A stretch of 64,000 bases of DNA from Geobacter sp. DSM 9736 (GTDB taxonomy: Bacteria > Desulfobacterota > Desulfuromonadia > Geobacterales > Geobacteraceae). The position numbers were made by a program, and so were the translations under genes. The DNA is taken from the NCBI RefSeq assembly GCF_900187405.1, contig NZ_LT896716.1, forward strand, positions 3,162,753-3,226,752, in the 5' to 3' direction. Under the pieces are notes generated by a model, which saw nothing but the letters and a program-made list of their open reading frames with translations, was not told the origin of the DNA and searched no databases. Below, piece after piece: positions 34,253 to 42,130 of the stretch (positions are counted from its first letter, which is position 1; each line of letters opens with the position of its first letter).

Positions 34253-35046
34253 GCACTTTTGGCATCTTCGGCATATACGCGGCGGCTTTTCTTCTCGGCG
34301 CTGCGCACTCTCTGGAGCCGGGGCACGGGAAGACGGTCGTCGCCGCCTATCTCGTCGGCTCCCGCGGAAGGCCCATCGATGCGGTCATCCTTGGGCTGGT
34401 CGTCACGTTCACGCACTCGTTCAGCATTATCCTTCTTGGGGTAGTGGCTAAAATGTCCTCCAGGTACTTCACCGACGACCAGTTGCATGGATACCTCGGG
34501 ATCGTCGCCAGTCTCATCATCCTCGGTATCGGTATCTGGATGCTAGTAACACGGTGGCCCCGCAGGGGCGGGCATGGGCATCATCACCATTTTCACCTGT
34601 TTCATCGTCACGGCCATCATCACGGCCACGACCACCACCATCATGATCACGACCACAGCCATGACCATAGTCATCACCATAGCCACCACCCGGTGATTGA
34701 TGATCCTGCCATAACGGCAGATCGCAAGCTCGGCCCCCTCGGCCTGATTCTGCTGGGAATTTCAGGTGGGATTGTGCCGTGCCCGGCAGCCTTGGCGATT
34801 CTGCTTGCTTCGGCATCGGTAGGCGATATAGGAAAGGGGCTCGCTCTGGTCCTTGTTTTCAGCCTCGGGCTGGCAGCGTCATTGGTGGCCATCGGGCTTG
34901 TCGTAGTGAGCGGAGTGAAGGCAGCGCAAAAGTTTGTCGATACCGAGCGGCTGGCACCGCGGATAGCTTTCGTCAGCGCAGTCATTGTAACGTTGATCGG
35001 AGCAGTGACCCTCTATTCCTCCATCAGTCACTTCAGGATGCTCTAG
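34243..35046 (+). CDS. NicO/RcnA-type nickel-cobalt transporter
   Basis: A 267-residue integral membrane protein of the NicO family. The first helix carries AHSLEPGHGKTVVAAYLVGSRG, the signature region of RcnA-type exporters, and the third has a THSFSIILLG block. A very His/Asp-rich loop (about residues 110-150, 34.57-34.70 kb) separates the two membrane halves and should bind Ni, Co or related ions. The ATG at 34243 overlaps the ResB end by 10 bases and has AGGA in front; an upstream ATG at 34192 is possible. Presence in a cytochrome/radical-SAM locus is unusual; the metal and direction of transport are inferred from the family. Confidence 0.78.
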   Translation: MELSTFGIFGIYAAAFLLGAAHSLEPGHGKTVVAAYLVGSRGRPIDAVILGLVVTFTHSFSIILLGVVAKMSSRYFTDDQLHGYLGIVASLIILGIGIWMLVTRWPRRGGHGHHHHFHLFHRHGHHHGHDHHHHDHDHSHDHSHHHSHHPVIDDPAITADRKLGPLGLILLGISGGIVPCPAALAILLASASVGDIGKGLALVLVFSLGLAASLVAIGLVVVSGVKAAQKFVDTERLAPRIAFVSAVIVTLIGAVTLYSSISHFRML

Positions 35047-35047
35047 C

Positions 35048-35617
35048 ATGGGTACGGGACGTTCATTTTTCCTTCCGGCGTCGCTTCTTGTTGCGCTCTT
35101 CATGCCTGCTCTTCTCCCTTTGCCCGCTTCGGCTCATCCAGAATCGGGATTTCTTCCCGATGCCATTGCCGAAACCGAATACAAGATCGTCCTCGATCTT
35201 AATCCAAGGGACAATGTGACACGCAACAAGCTGGGAGTGGTTCTCTACCGCAAGAACAAGTTGAAGGAAGCGGAGAGGTGCTTCGGAGACGTCCTTCGGG
35301 CGGAGCCGCGCAACTTTGACGCACATGACGGCATGGGGCTCGTGAGGATAAAGGAGCGCAAATACGAAGAGGCTGTTTCCTGGTTCCGGAAGGCAATTGG
35401 AATTGCACCCGACGATACCATGGTGCACTACAACATGGGGTTCGCTTTCGAGCAGATGGGTAAGCTGAAGGAGGCCGAGGCAGCTTACCGGCGTAGCCTT
35501 GAGGTGAACGCCGGTCTGATACGCAAGGGAATGAACCGGGAGGTTGAAGCCGGCAAACGCGCCATTCTCGTCTCCGCGCTTACGTCCCTTAACAACAGGA
35601 TGAAACAGACAAGGTGA
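35048..35617 (+). CDS. Exported TPR protein
   Basis: A 189-residue protein with a signal peptide (FFLPASLLVALFMPALLPLPASA) and about three tetratricopeptide repeats (NKLGVVLYRKNKLKEAERCF; DGMGLVRIKERKYEEAVSWF; YNMGFAFEQMGKLKEAEAAY). TPRs are protein-binding scaffolds. It starts one base after the NicO stop and ends just before the beta-helix lipoprotein, so it belongs to the same transcript. Partner unknown; cytochrome or beta-helix assembly is a guess from context. Confidence 0.75.
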   Translation: MGTGRSFFLPASLLVALFMPALLPLPASAHPESGFLPDAIAETEYKIVLDLNPRDNVTRNKLGVVLYRKNKLKEAERCFGDVLRAEPRNFDAHDGMGLVRIKERKYEEAVSWFRKAIGIAPDDTMVHYNMGFAFEQMGKLKEAEAAYRRSLEVNAGLIRKGMNREVEAGKRAILVSALTSLNNRMKQTR

Positions 35618-35623
35618 TCTCTT

Positions 35624-36643
35624 TTGCTTAAGCTTATGAACGAAGCGTTATTCAAGAAGCTACTGGCCGGCGTCGGGAAAAAGGTGGTAGTCATCTCCAC
35701 GGCGCTCTTTTCCGCCTGCATCTCGGGTTGCAGCGACAACGCCACCGAGATCGGGATGACCACCATCACCAAGGACACCACATGGTCCGGTGTGGTCAGA
35801 GTGACCGGTGATGTTTATGTCCCCCCGGGGGTGACTCTCACCATCGCTCCGGGAACCACCATAAAGTTCAAGCGTATCGACCAGTCGAGCGGCAGAAACC
35901 TGTTCGGCTACGATTCCCCCTATTACCCTGAGGCGGAGCTGATAATCCGCGGACGTTTCGTCGCTCGGGGCACACCCAAGGATATCATTGTTTTCACCTC
36001 CGCCGAGCGCGATGCCCGCCCGGCTGACTGGGGGGCCATAAACCTCCTTGGCAGCAGCGGCAATGCTGTCGAGTACTGCAAAATCCTTTTCGCCTACAAT
36101 GGGCTTCACGCCCACGGCGCGGCCGTGCAGGTGCATCATAACGAATTTTCTAAAAACGCTGTCGCCATAAGCATAAAAAAGGAAGAGGAGATTCCCGGGG
36201 TCCCCTGGTTCGGCATCGCTTCCGACCTGAACGCCACCCACAATCGCATTTACAACAACAAGGGGGGGATTACCTTCCGGAATTCAAAGGCGGTCATAAG
36301 CCACAACACGATCAAAGACAACAAGTTCTTCGGGATTTGGCCAAAGGAGCAGAGCGAAGCGACGATCAGCAACAACGATATCAGCGGTAACCTTAAGGGC
36401 ATCTACCTCTACAAGTCTTCCGGCACGAAGATCAACAGCAACAACATCTACGACAACAAGGAATACAACATAGCCATCGCCGACGAACAGGAGACGGATG
36501 TGGATGCCCGGAACAACTGGTTCGGGACGATCAACATGCAGAAGATAGGAGAACTTGTCTTCGATAAGAAATTTGATCCCGATGTTGCCGCCGTCGTCGT
36601 CGAGCCGATACTGAAGGAAAAGGTTCGGGAGGCAGGGGAATGA
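35624..36643 (+). CDS. Beta-helix lipoprotein (NosD-like)
   Basis: A 339-residue lipoprotein: the signal ends in ISGC (lipobox), so the cysteine near residue 30 should be acylated. The mature part begins with the same module as the protein at 29518 (DTTWSGVVRVTGDVYVPPG, then LTIAPGT) and continues as N/G-rich right-handed beta-helix coils (HNRIYNNKGGITF; ISNNDISGNLKGIYLY; ARNNWFG). The first start is TTG at 35624, seven bases after AAGGTG; an ATG four codons later is the alternative. It is coupled to the MFS gene by ATGA. Confidence 0.75.
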   Translation: MLKLMNEALFKKLLAGVGKKVVVISTALFSACISGCSDNATEIGMTTITKDTTWSGVVRVTGDVYVPPGVTLTIAPGTTIKFKRIDQSSGRNLFGYDSPYYPEAELIIRGRFVARGTPKDIIVFTSAERDARPADWGAINLLGSSGNAVEYCKILFAYNGLHAHGAAVQVHHNEFSKNAVAISIKKEEEIPGVPWFGIASDLNATHNRIYNNKGGITFRNSKAVISHNTIKDNKFFGIWPKEQSEATISNNDISGNLKGIYLYKSSGTKINSNNIYDNKEYNIAIADEQETDVDARNNWFGTINMQKIGELVFDKKFDPDVAAVVVEPILKEKVREAGE

Positions 36644-37908
36644 CCGTAAACGAGCGGAAGGCGGCGTGGATTGCAAGCCTGTCCCACTGCTTCACCCACG
36701 GTTACATGACTCTTCTTCCGGCAGTGATGGTAGTTCTGGCAGGTGAGCAGTCCCTCGGTTTCTTCGCACTTGGCACCGTCGTCAATCTAGGCTACTTCCT
36801 CTTTGGCGCCGGATCGATTCCAGCCGGGATTCTTGCCGACCGTATCGGAGCAAAAAAAATCCTGACACTCGGACTTTTCGGTATGGCCCTTTCTGCCCTG
36901 CTCGTCGGCGTCTCTCCCACCAGTTGGGCGTTTGCAGCCTCTTATGCCCTACTGGGGCTGGCTGCAAGCATTTACCACCCTGCGGGACTCTCCCTCATCG
37001 CGCGGCACATCGAGAAAAAAGGCAAGGCTCTCAGCCTGCACGGCATTCTTGGCAACATCGGGCTTTCGCTGGCCCCGCTTTTCGCAGGGCTGATGGTGAC
37101 GCTCTTCGACACATGGCGCGCGGCATACCTCTCTTTCGGCCTGATGGGGTTGCTGTTTGCCCTTGCCGTCCAGCGGATCAGCATTGAGAATGAGGAGAAT
37201 CTGTCGTTCAGGACCCTCCTTTCTCCGGAACTCCTTCGGCTGCGTTCGCCCGTCATGTCTGCCATAGACACCATTCCGGCTGACCGGGATGCGGTAAAGG
37301 TTCTTCCTGTGCCGCTTCTTCTTCTTTATGCCGGCTCTATTGCCTTCGGTTTCATATACCGCGGCTCGCTCACCTTTTTCCCCTCTCTGTTCCAGCAAGA
37401 TATCTATTTCATTTCGAGTTCCGAGCAGCCGGTGGTGCTTGCTGGATTGGTGACCTCTATGGTGCTCTCCGTCGGCGTATTCGGGCAGTGGCTCGGCGGT
37501 TATGTTTCCGATCGTCTCAGACGGCCGGAAATGGCTCATATCATGATTTACCTGGTCGTCATACCGGCGCTCTACTACGTGAGCAGGCTTTCCGATACGC
37601 CACTCATAGCGGCAAGCATCCTGTTCAGTCTCGTTTTCTACGGCTGGCAGCCGCTGCAGAACTCGCTTATCGCTCGCTGTACACCCCGCAGCGCCTATGG
37701 GAAAGGATTCGGCTGGAACTTCTTCTTCATAATGGGAATGGGCTCAATCGCCACAGCCGTTGGCGGGTACGTGGCTGACGACCAGGGGGTCGACAAGGTT
37801 TATCTGCTGCTGGCAGCGGTTTCGCTGGCGGCGCTCATCATCTCCGCGGCGGTGATCCGGCTGGCTCCTTACTCCCTCAGATTCAGCTTCAGGATCGAAA
37901 GGGAGTAA
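36640..37908 (+). CDS. MFS transporter, fosmidomycin-resistance-like
   Basis: A 422-residue, roughly 12-helix major facilitator. ADRIGAKKIL (motif A-like) after the second helix and ASIYHPAGLSLIARHI in the fourth match the fosmidomycin-resistance/sugar-efflux branch. Its start overlaps the previous stop (ATGA) and the PqqD gene follows 14 bases after its stop, so it is the natural exporter candidate for the modified product of the radical SAM genes (inference from context). Confidence 0.8.
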   Translation: MTVNERKAAWIASLSHCFTHGYMTLLPAVMVVLAGEQSLGFFALGTVVNLGYFLFGAGSIPAGILADRIGAKKILTLGLFGMALSALLVGVSPTSWAFAASYALLGLAASIYHPAGLSLIARHIEKKGKALSLHGILGNIGLSLAPLFAGLMVTLFDTWRAAYLSFGLMGLLFALAVQRISIENEENLSFRTLLSPELLRLRSPVMSAIDTIPADRDAVKVLPVPLLLLYAGSIAFGFIYRGSLTFFPSLFQQDIYFISSSEQPVVLAGLVTSMVLSVGVFGQWLGGYVSDRLRRPEMAHIMIYLVVIPALYYVSRLSDTPLIAASILFSLVFYGWQPLQNSLIARCTPRSAYGKGFGWNFFFIMGMGSIATAVGGYVADDQGVDKVYLLLAAVSLAALIISAAVIRLAPYSLRFSFRIERE

Positions 37909-37922
37909 CTTTCGGAGGCTTT

Positions 37923-38237
37923 ATGGCAACAATTTATCGGAATCCGGACGTAATGTGGCGGGAGGAAGACGACGCCCGCGACCGGGCAGCGGACGGGCTG
38001 GAGCGTGGTGAGGATATCGAGGACATAGGTACATCGCTGCTCTTTGCCAATGGCGTGATGGTGACCCTCAACATGCTCGGGACGGAAATCTGGAAAACAT
38101 GCGAGGGGAAGACTTCGGAGGAAATTGTCTTGGAGCTGCTTCGGGAGTTCGATGTGGAGGAGGACGTGTTGCGGGAAGACGTGCGCCAGTTCCTGGAGGG
38201 ACTTGCGGCGCAGGGGTTTATCACCTATGGGAAATGA
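37923..38237 (+). CDS. PqqD-family peptide chaperone (GeoRSP type)
   Basis: A 104-residue PqqD-like RiPP recognition protein. Typical features: WREEDD near the N-terminus, GTSLLFANGVMVTLNMLGTEIWKTC (the wing with conserved LN...IW) and a C-terminal helical part ending FLEGLAAQGFI. Such domains bind the leader of a precursor peptide and present it to a radical SAM enzyme. RBS GGAGG precedes the ATG. The downstream gene starts 11 bases before its stop. In public annotation this gene order carries the label GeoRSP. The candidate ligand is the 19-mer at 29271. Confidence 0.88.
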   Translation: MATIYRNPDVMWREEDDARDRAADGLERGEDIEDIGTSLLFANGVMVTLNMLGTEIWKTCEGKTSEEIVLELLREFDVEEDVLREDVRQFLEGLAAQGFITYGK

Positions 38238-39225
38238 GATTGTTCTTTCTGCCCCCCTTACCATAAACTGGGCCATCAACAATACATGTAATTTCAAGTG
38301 CCGGCACTGTTACAGCAGAGGGGATTCTTCCGAGGAGCTGGGAAGAGAAACACTCCTTCATTGTCTTGAGAAAGTCGCAGGGGCAGGTGTCCTTTCGGTA
38401 AATTTCGGAGGGGGAGAGCCTTTGTTGCGGCGCGACCTGCTGGACATCGCCAGCTACGCCAACGGCCTGGGAATGACTGTGTCCATGAACAGCAACGGCT
38501 ACCTCATCGATGCGAAGTGTGCAGCAGCGCTCAAGGAAGCCGGATTTTCCAAGGTAGGGATCAGCATCGACAGCCATATCCCCGAGGTTCACGACCGGTT
38601 CCGCGGCGTGCCCGGCAGCTATGAGCAGGCCGTCGCGGCGCTCCTACATCTGCGGAAAGCAGGTATCAGGACATCAATCTCCACCGTCATATGCACATTC
38701 AACCACGAACACATCGACCAGTTGGTGGATTTTGCACTGCGTCATCAGGTAGCCCAGCTCAATTTTCACAACTTCAAGTGCTCGGGTCTCGGGCTCGCGA
38801 ACAGGGATGAACTTGACCTCTCCCCGGAGAAGTGGCAGGAATTTTACCGGCAGGCCCTCCAGGTGAAGCAGCAGGTTAAGGAGCTGGATATATCCCTGGA
38901 CGACCCCATCATAGCTTCCCTTGGTCTAACCGGCGACAGCAAGCCCGTTAAGGGGAGCGTCTGCGGCAAGTTGTCACTGAATATAAAAGCGAATGGTGAT
39001 ATTACTCCCTGCGGATTCATTCCTCTCGTGATCGGGAATATAGTGAGCGACGAGCTCAAAGAGGTCTGGCGGACTTCATCCGTTCTGGAAAAGATGCGGA
39101 ACAAGCAGCCGAAGGGGAAATGCACTACCTGCGGGAGTTACGCCGATTGCATCGGCGGATGCAGCGCAAGGGCTTTCGCGTTGACGGGGGATATGAACAG
39201 TCCCGATCCGCACTGCTGGATCTGA
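38227..39225 (+). CDS. Radical SAM/SPASM peptide maturase (GeoRSP type)
   Basis: A 332-residue radical S-adenosylmethionine enzyme. C21, C25 and C28 form the CX3CX2C motif (CNFKCRHC) binding the catalytic 4Fe-4S cluster, with NFGGGEPLLR as the SAM-binding GGE segment. The C-terminal SPASM domain has cysteines in VCGKLSLNI, TPCGF, CTTCGSYADC and IGGC, plus a final DPHC, enough for two auxiliary clusters. I place the start at ATG 38227, overlapping the PqqD gene, because upstream sequence has no resemblance. Related enzymes crosslink or epimerise residues in short peptides; the reaction here is unknown. Confidence 0.9.
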   Translation: MGNEIVLSAPLTINWAINNTCNFKCRHCYSRGDSSEELGRETLLHCLEKVAGAGVLSVNFGGGEPLLRRDLLDIASYANGLGMTVSMNSNGYLIDAKCAAALKEAGFSKVGISIDSHIPEVHDRFRGVPGSYEQAVAALLHLRKAGIRTSISTVICTFNHEHIDQLVDFALRHQVAQLNFHNFKCSGLGLANRDELDLSPEKWQEFYRQALQVKQQVKELDISLDDPIIASLGLTGDSKPVKGSVCGKLSLNIKANGDITPCGFIPLVIGNIVSDELKEVWRTSSVLEKMRNKQPKGKCTTCGSYADCIGGCSARAFALTGDMNSPDPHCWI

Positions 39226-39226
39226 C

Positions 39227-40105
39227 ATGTTCGAGTTGAAGGTGCCGATCAGGCTTTACTGGGATTTACCCAGGGCAGAAGAGGGTATGGATCCGGCGGC
39301 GGTATGTTTCGACATCCTCAGGCTGAAAATACTGAGTCTCAACATCGATGCCGGATCTGCCTTATCTTCCTGCAAGAACCTACTTCAATGCCTTGGCGAC
39401 ACAGGCCTCTCCGTTACGATCGCGCTGGATATCCTTGAGGCTGCATCGCGCACAGAAGAAATCAAAACGCTGAAAGTAAAGTCGGTCCTGGTGAAGGTCG
39501 ATTCGTTTGAGCAATTGCAGGTATTCCGCGCTTGGCCCCATCCTTTGGGGATTCAGTATGAAGTGACCATGAGCAACTGGCGTGAGCTGCCGATGGTTCT
39601 CGCCTTCTGCGCCGGGAACGGAATACGCCAACTTGTTCTCCCCATGCAGCGACTCCTTCCCGACCTGTCGGTATCGTGTTTCCACCTCACGCACGAAGAG
39701 AAAATCGAGCTGGCCGCATCCCTGGGCCAAATTTCTTCCCCCACTTTGAACATCACGATCCACGACCCGTTTCTCTGGAAGATTTTCTTTCCCTCACGTC
39801 CCTTTCCTGATGGAGGCTGCCAGGCGGCCAACACCATGCTCTACATCGCCCCAGGCGGGGAGGTCTTTCCCTGTCCCACCCTTCCGATCTCGCTCGGGAA
39901 CCTGCGAAACTCCTCTCTGTATGACATTGTTTTTTCGGAGGCGAAGATACATACCAGAGGCCGGATCATGTCGTCCCCCGGCGGTTGCATAGGGTGTGGC
40001 GAGCTTTCTTCTTGCAAAGGAGGCTGTCGCGGAAGGGCCCTGGTATTGACCGAATCTCTTGATGGTGCAGATCCCGGTTGTGATTGCTTGCCGGTTTTCT
40101 CATGA
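39227..40105 (+). CDS. SPASM-domain protein lacking the radical SAM motif (GeoRSP type)
   Basis: A 292-residue homologue that starts one base after the maturase stop. The N-terminal barrel part (LKVPIRLYWDLPRAEEG) has no CX3CX2C, so it cannot bind the catalytic cluster. The C-terminal SPASM cysteines are kept: GGCQAAN, FPCPT, CIGCGELSSC, GGC and a final CDC. It probably forms a heterodimer with the active enzyme, as a peptide-binding or electron-transfer subunit (inference). No gene follows on the same transcript except possibly the small frame at 40202. Confidence 0.85.
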   Translation: MFELKVPIRLYWDLPRAEEGMDPAAVCFDILRLKILSLNIDAGSALSSCKNLLQCLGDTGLSVTIALDILEAASRTEEIKTLKVKSVLVKVDSFEQLQVFRAWPHPLGIQYEVTMSNWRELPMVLAFCAGNGIRQLVLPMQRLLPDLSVSCFHLTHEEKIELAASLGQISSPTLNITIHDPFLWKIFFPSRPFPDGGCQAANTMLYIAPGGEVFPCPTLPISLGNLRNSSLYDIVFSEAKIHTRGRIMSSPGGCIGCGELSSCKGGCRGRALVLTESLDGADPGCDCLPVFS

Positions 40106-40201
40106 GAGCTAAAGGAAGACATTCCGGTGCCGATTAGTACACTCAAGCAGGACGTTGGCTGGTGAAGTAAAGCTAGCCGGCAATCCACCTTGGGACTGTC
40201 C

Positions 40202-40507
40202 ATGACAAGCGAGCATTCAATTCAGGAAAGCGTCATCAGTTTTTTTGAGTCAGAGTTCACCGACCTGAAGAAAAGGCTGAGGGAAGGGGAGTTGAGTGAT
40301 TTTAAAGAGAGGGTCGTGGTCAGCCAGAAGCTAAGCGAGGCTGTCAAACTTCTGTCACCCTACGTGCGCACTGAGTGGCGGGCACGCCGTGTGGTTCGGG
40401 AGGGGGAACGACTCAGGGCAGAGCTTCTATCGGTAGGTAATATGATCAGGCAGAAACCGCTTCCCCTCCTTATGGTGTGTCTTGCGTCGCAGTTTGCGAC
40501 CCCGTAA
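40202..40507 (+). CDS. Hypothetical helical protein
   Basis: A 101-residue frame of mostly charged helix (FFESEFTDLKKRLREGELSDFKERVVVSQKLSEAV) with a hydrophobic C-terminal stretch. It has no recognisable family and no clear RBS before ATG 40202 (a TTG at 40190 is also possible). It lies 96 bases after the SPASM gene on the same strand and converges on the diguanylate cyclase. Coding is likely but not certain; no function can be assigned. Confidence 0.4.
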   Translation: MTSEHSIQESVISFFESEFTDLKKRLREGELSDFKERVVVSQKLSEAVKLLSPYVRTEWRARRVVREGERLRAELLSVGNMIRQKPLPLLMVCLASQFATP

Positions 40508-40524
40508 TGTTCTTGCAGTTCCTT

Positions 40525-41655
40525 TTACTCCCTTACTTGAAACTCAGGCTGTAGCTGGGCATACCGTAGCTTCGTCGGAGCCGGCTTCTTGACCAGTTCC
40601 ACCGATTTCGCTGCGTAGACGCACGTCCGGTTCTTACCGCTTTTTTTCGCACGGTAAAGCGCCTGGTCGGCACGGCGGACGAGGTCGCTGGACGGCTTCG
40701 CTGCATCTGCAGCGTACGCTATGCCTATACTTGCAGTCAGACGCACAAGTCTGTCGTTGAAGACGAAGGTGGTTTCAGAAAGTTTTGTCCGCAGCCGTTT
40801 CGCGATCATGAAAGCTATGGAAGAGGTGGTCGTAGGCAACATAACCGCAAATTCCTCTCCCCCATACCGTGCTACGAGATCCGAGCCGCGGCAGTTGTCC
40901 CGGAGGATCTTGCCGAAGCGTGCAAGCACCTGATCACCGGCCTGGTGGCCGTAGGTGTCGTTTATCTGTTTGAAATCGTCCAGATCGATCATAAGAAGCG
41001 AAACGGGCATCAACTCTCCTCGTCTTGCTTCGATATCCAGCATCTCGTCGAAAGCTCTGCGATTGAAAAGACCTGTCAGCCCGTCGCGCATTGCAAGTTC
41101 CTTGAGTTTGCTATGTTCAAGGGCGTTTTTCAATGCGTGGGAAAAGTTTTCACGCAGGTTCGTGAGGAAACTGGCAGAGAAGCTTGCGCTGCTTCCTTCG
41201 TCGAAATAGATTATTAGTGAGCCTAGTTCTTCCGGCAGCTGTAGCGCGTGGCGGCGACACCGGATTTCCCCGTCCGCGGAACAGATCATGCTGAGGCTCG
41301 CGAGGCCTTTGAAGTACTCCGCGACCCATTGATCTTCAGATGCAGGGAGAGTTGGGTCGATGGATTTATCTTTGCCTACTCCGGGAGAATATATCAGCGG
41401 CTGGGAGAGCAGTTTCGGAGAGAGGGCGAAGACGATCCGCAGGTATGGAACGTAATCGTAGAGCCACCTTGATGCTATTGCGCATATATCACCGGGATCC
41501 AGGGTGGCACTGATCGCTCCCATGAATCGGCCGAGAAATACGGCTTCGTTCAGTTGCTGCTTAAGGTCGGCGATATCGGCAACTTCCCATTCATCCTGAT
41601 CCTGCTGTTGAAAAGCTGGTCTGGCGGCCGATTCTGCGTAAGGTTCGGCTCCCAT
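40525..41655 (-). CDS. GGDEF diguanylate cyclase with GAF-like sensor
   Basis: A 376-residue soluble protein. The N-terminal half has GAF-like features (FMGAISATLDPGDICAIASRWLYDYVPY) and probably senses a small ligand. After a short linker (HALKNALEHSKLKELAMRDGLTGLFNRRAF) comes a full GGDEF domain: GGEEF at residues 265-269, preceded by an RGSD inhibitory site, so it should make c-di-GMP and be product-regulated. The start at 41655 is chosen for the strong GGGAGGGG upstream; an ATG ten codons earlier lacks an RBS. Confidence 0.86.
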   Translation of the reverse strand: MGAEPYAESAARPAFQQQDQDEWEVADIADLKQQLNEAVFLGRFMGAISATLDPGDICAIASRWLYDYVPYLRIVFALSPKLLSQPLIYSPGVGKDKSIDPTLPASEDQWVAEYFKGLASLSMICSADGEIRCRRHALQLPEELGSLIIYFDEGSSASFSASFLTNLRENFSHALKNALEHSKLKELAMRDGLTGLFNRRAFDEMLDIEARRGELMPVSLLMIDLDDFKQINDTYGHQAGDQVLARFGKILRDNCRGSDLVARYGGEEFAVMLPTTTSSIAFMIAKRLRTKLSETTFVFNDRLVRLTASIGIAYAADAAKPSSDLVRRADQALYRAKKSGKNRTCVYAAKSVELVKKPAPTKLRYAQLQPEFQVRE

Positions 41656-41875
41656 CTGTATCCCCTCCCTTAAGTTGCGTTTCATGAATTATTCGGCAAC
41701 GAGCTCAATGCAACTTCTTTGCCATCCATGGTTATTAGTGGGGGGGAATCCTGAGGGTGCTTGATTTGGAGCCGGAACGAGTATGTAACGAAGAGGTGGG
41801 GTCAAAAAACTGACGAAAGCTTTTAAAGAGAAATTGACGAAGCCTTATGGCTTGAGCAGAGGCGTTAGTAACAAA

Positions 41876-41903
41876 AAGCCCCCGCGTCGGTATGCGGAGG
41901 CTT
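41876..41903 (-). terminator. Terminator-like hairpin beside tRNA remnant
   Basis: Ten paired positions (41876-41885 with 41894-41903, one mismatch), followed on the minus strand by TTTTT. Hairpins like this commonly follow tRNA genes; here it lies eight bases beyond the tRNA-3'-end-like sequence. Confidence 0.55.
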
Positions 41904-41911
41904 GATTTTAC

Positions 41912-41940
41912 TGGTGCCAGGGACGATATCGAACCGATTG
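41912..41940 (-). other. tRNA 3'-end-like remnant, possible attachment site
   Basis: On the minus strand this reads CGGTTCGATATCGTCCC then TGGCACCA, resembling a T-loop (TTCGA) and acceptor end with CCA. The T-stem is not properly paired and no matching 5' half occurs in the next 100 bases, so it is not a functional tRNA. A 3' fragment followed by its original terminator is what integration of an element into a tRNA leaves behind. The gene-free stretch 41656-42130 holds nothing else but the inverted repeat at 42049. Confidence 0.35.
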
Positions 41941-42048
41941 TGTAACAATATGATATGTAACATAAAGAAATTGCGTATGTGTCGTCGATACCTCCAAAAA
42001 TACCTCAAAAAGATATTTTGACCGTGTCTTTAATGGGGTCTGAGTTGA

Positions 42049-42092
42049 ACCCATCAACTCCACATTATTGAAAAAGTGCGGAGTTAATGGGT
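42049..42092. repeat. Imperfect 13-bp inverted repeat
   Basis: ACCCATCAACTCC (42049-42061) pairs with GGAGTTAATGGGT (42080-42092) with one mismatch around an 18-base loop; GAGT/ACTC extend it outward. It lies 39 bases beyond the stop of the leftward HTH gene. The 3' half, GTTAATGGGT, recurs at 51931-51940 just before the AbiEii gene. Terminator or operator; undecided. Confidence 0.5.
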
Positions 42093-42130
42093 CGACTCAC
42101 TGCATCCCAAGACCCTTTATTTATCCCGAT

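Noticed and set aside
40102-40137. 11-codon frame (MRAKGRHSGAD) overlapping the SPASM stop
   Set aside because: Only an ATGA overlap supports it; no leader motif, no terminator and no own RBS.
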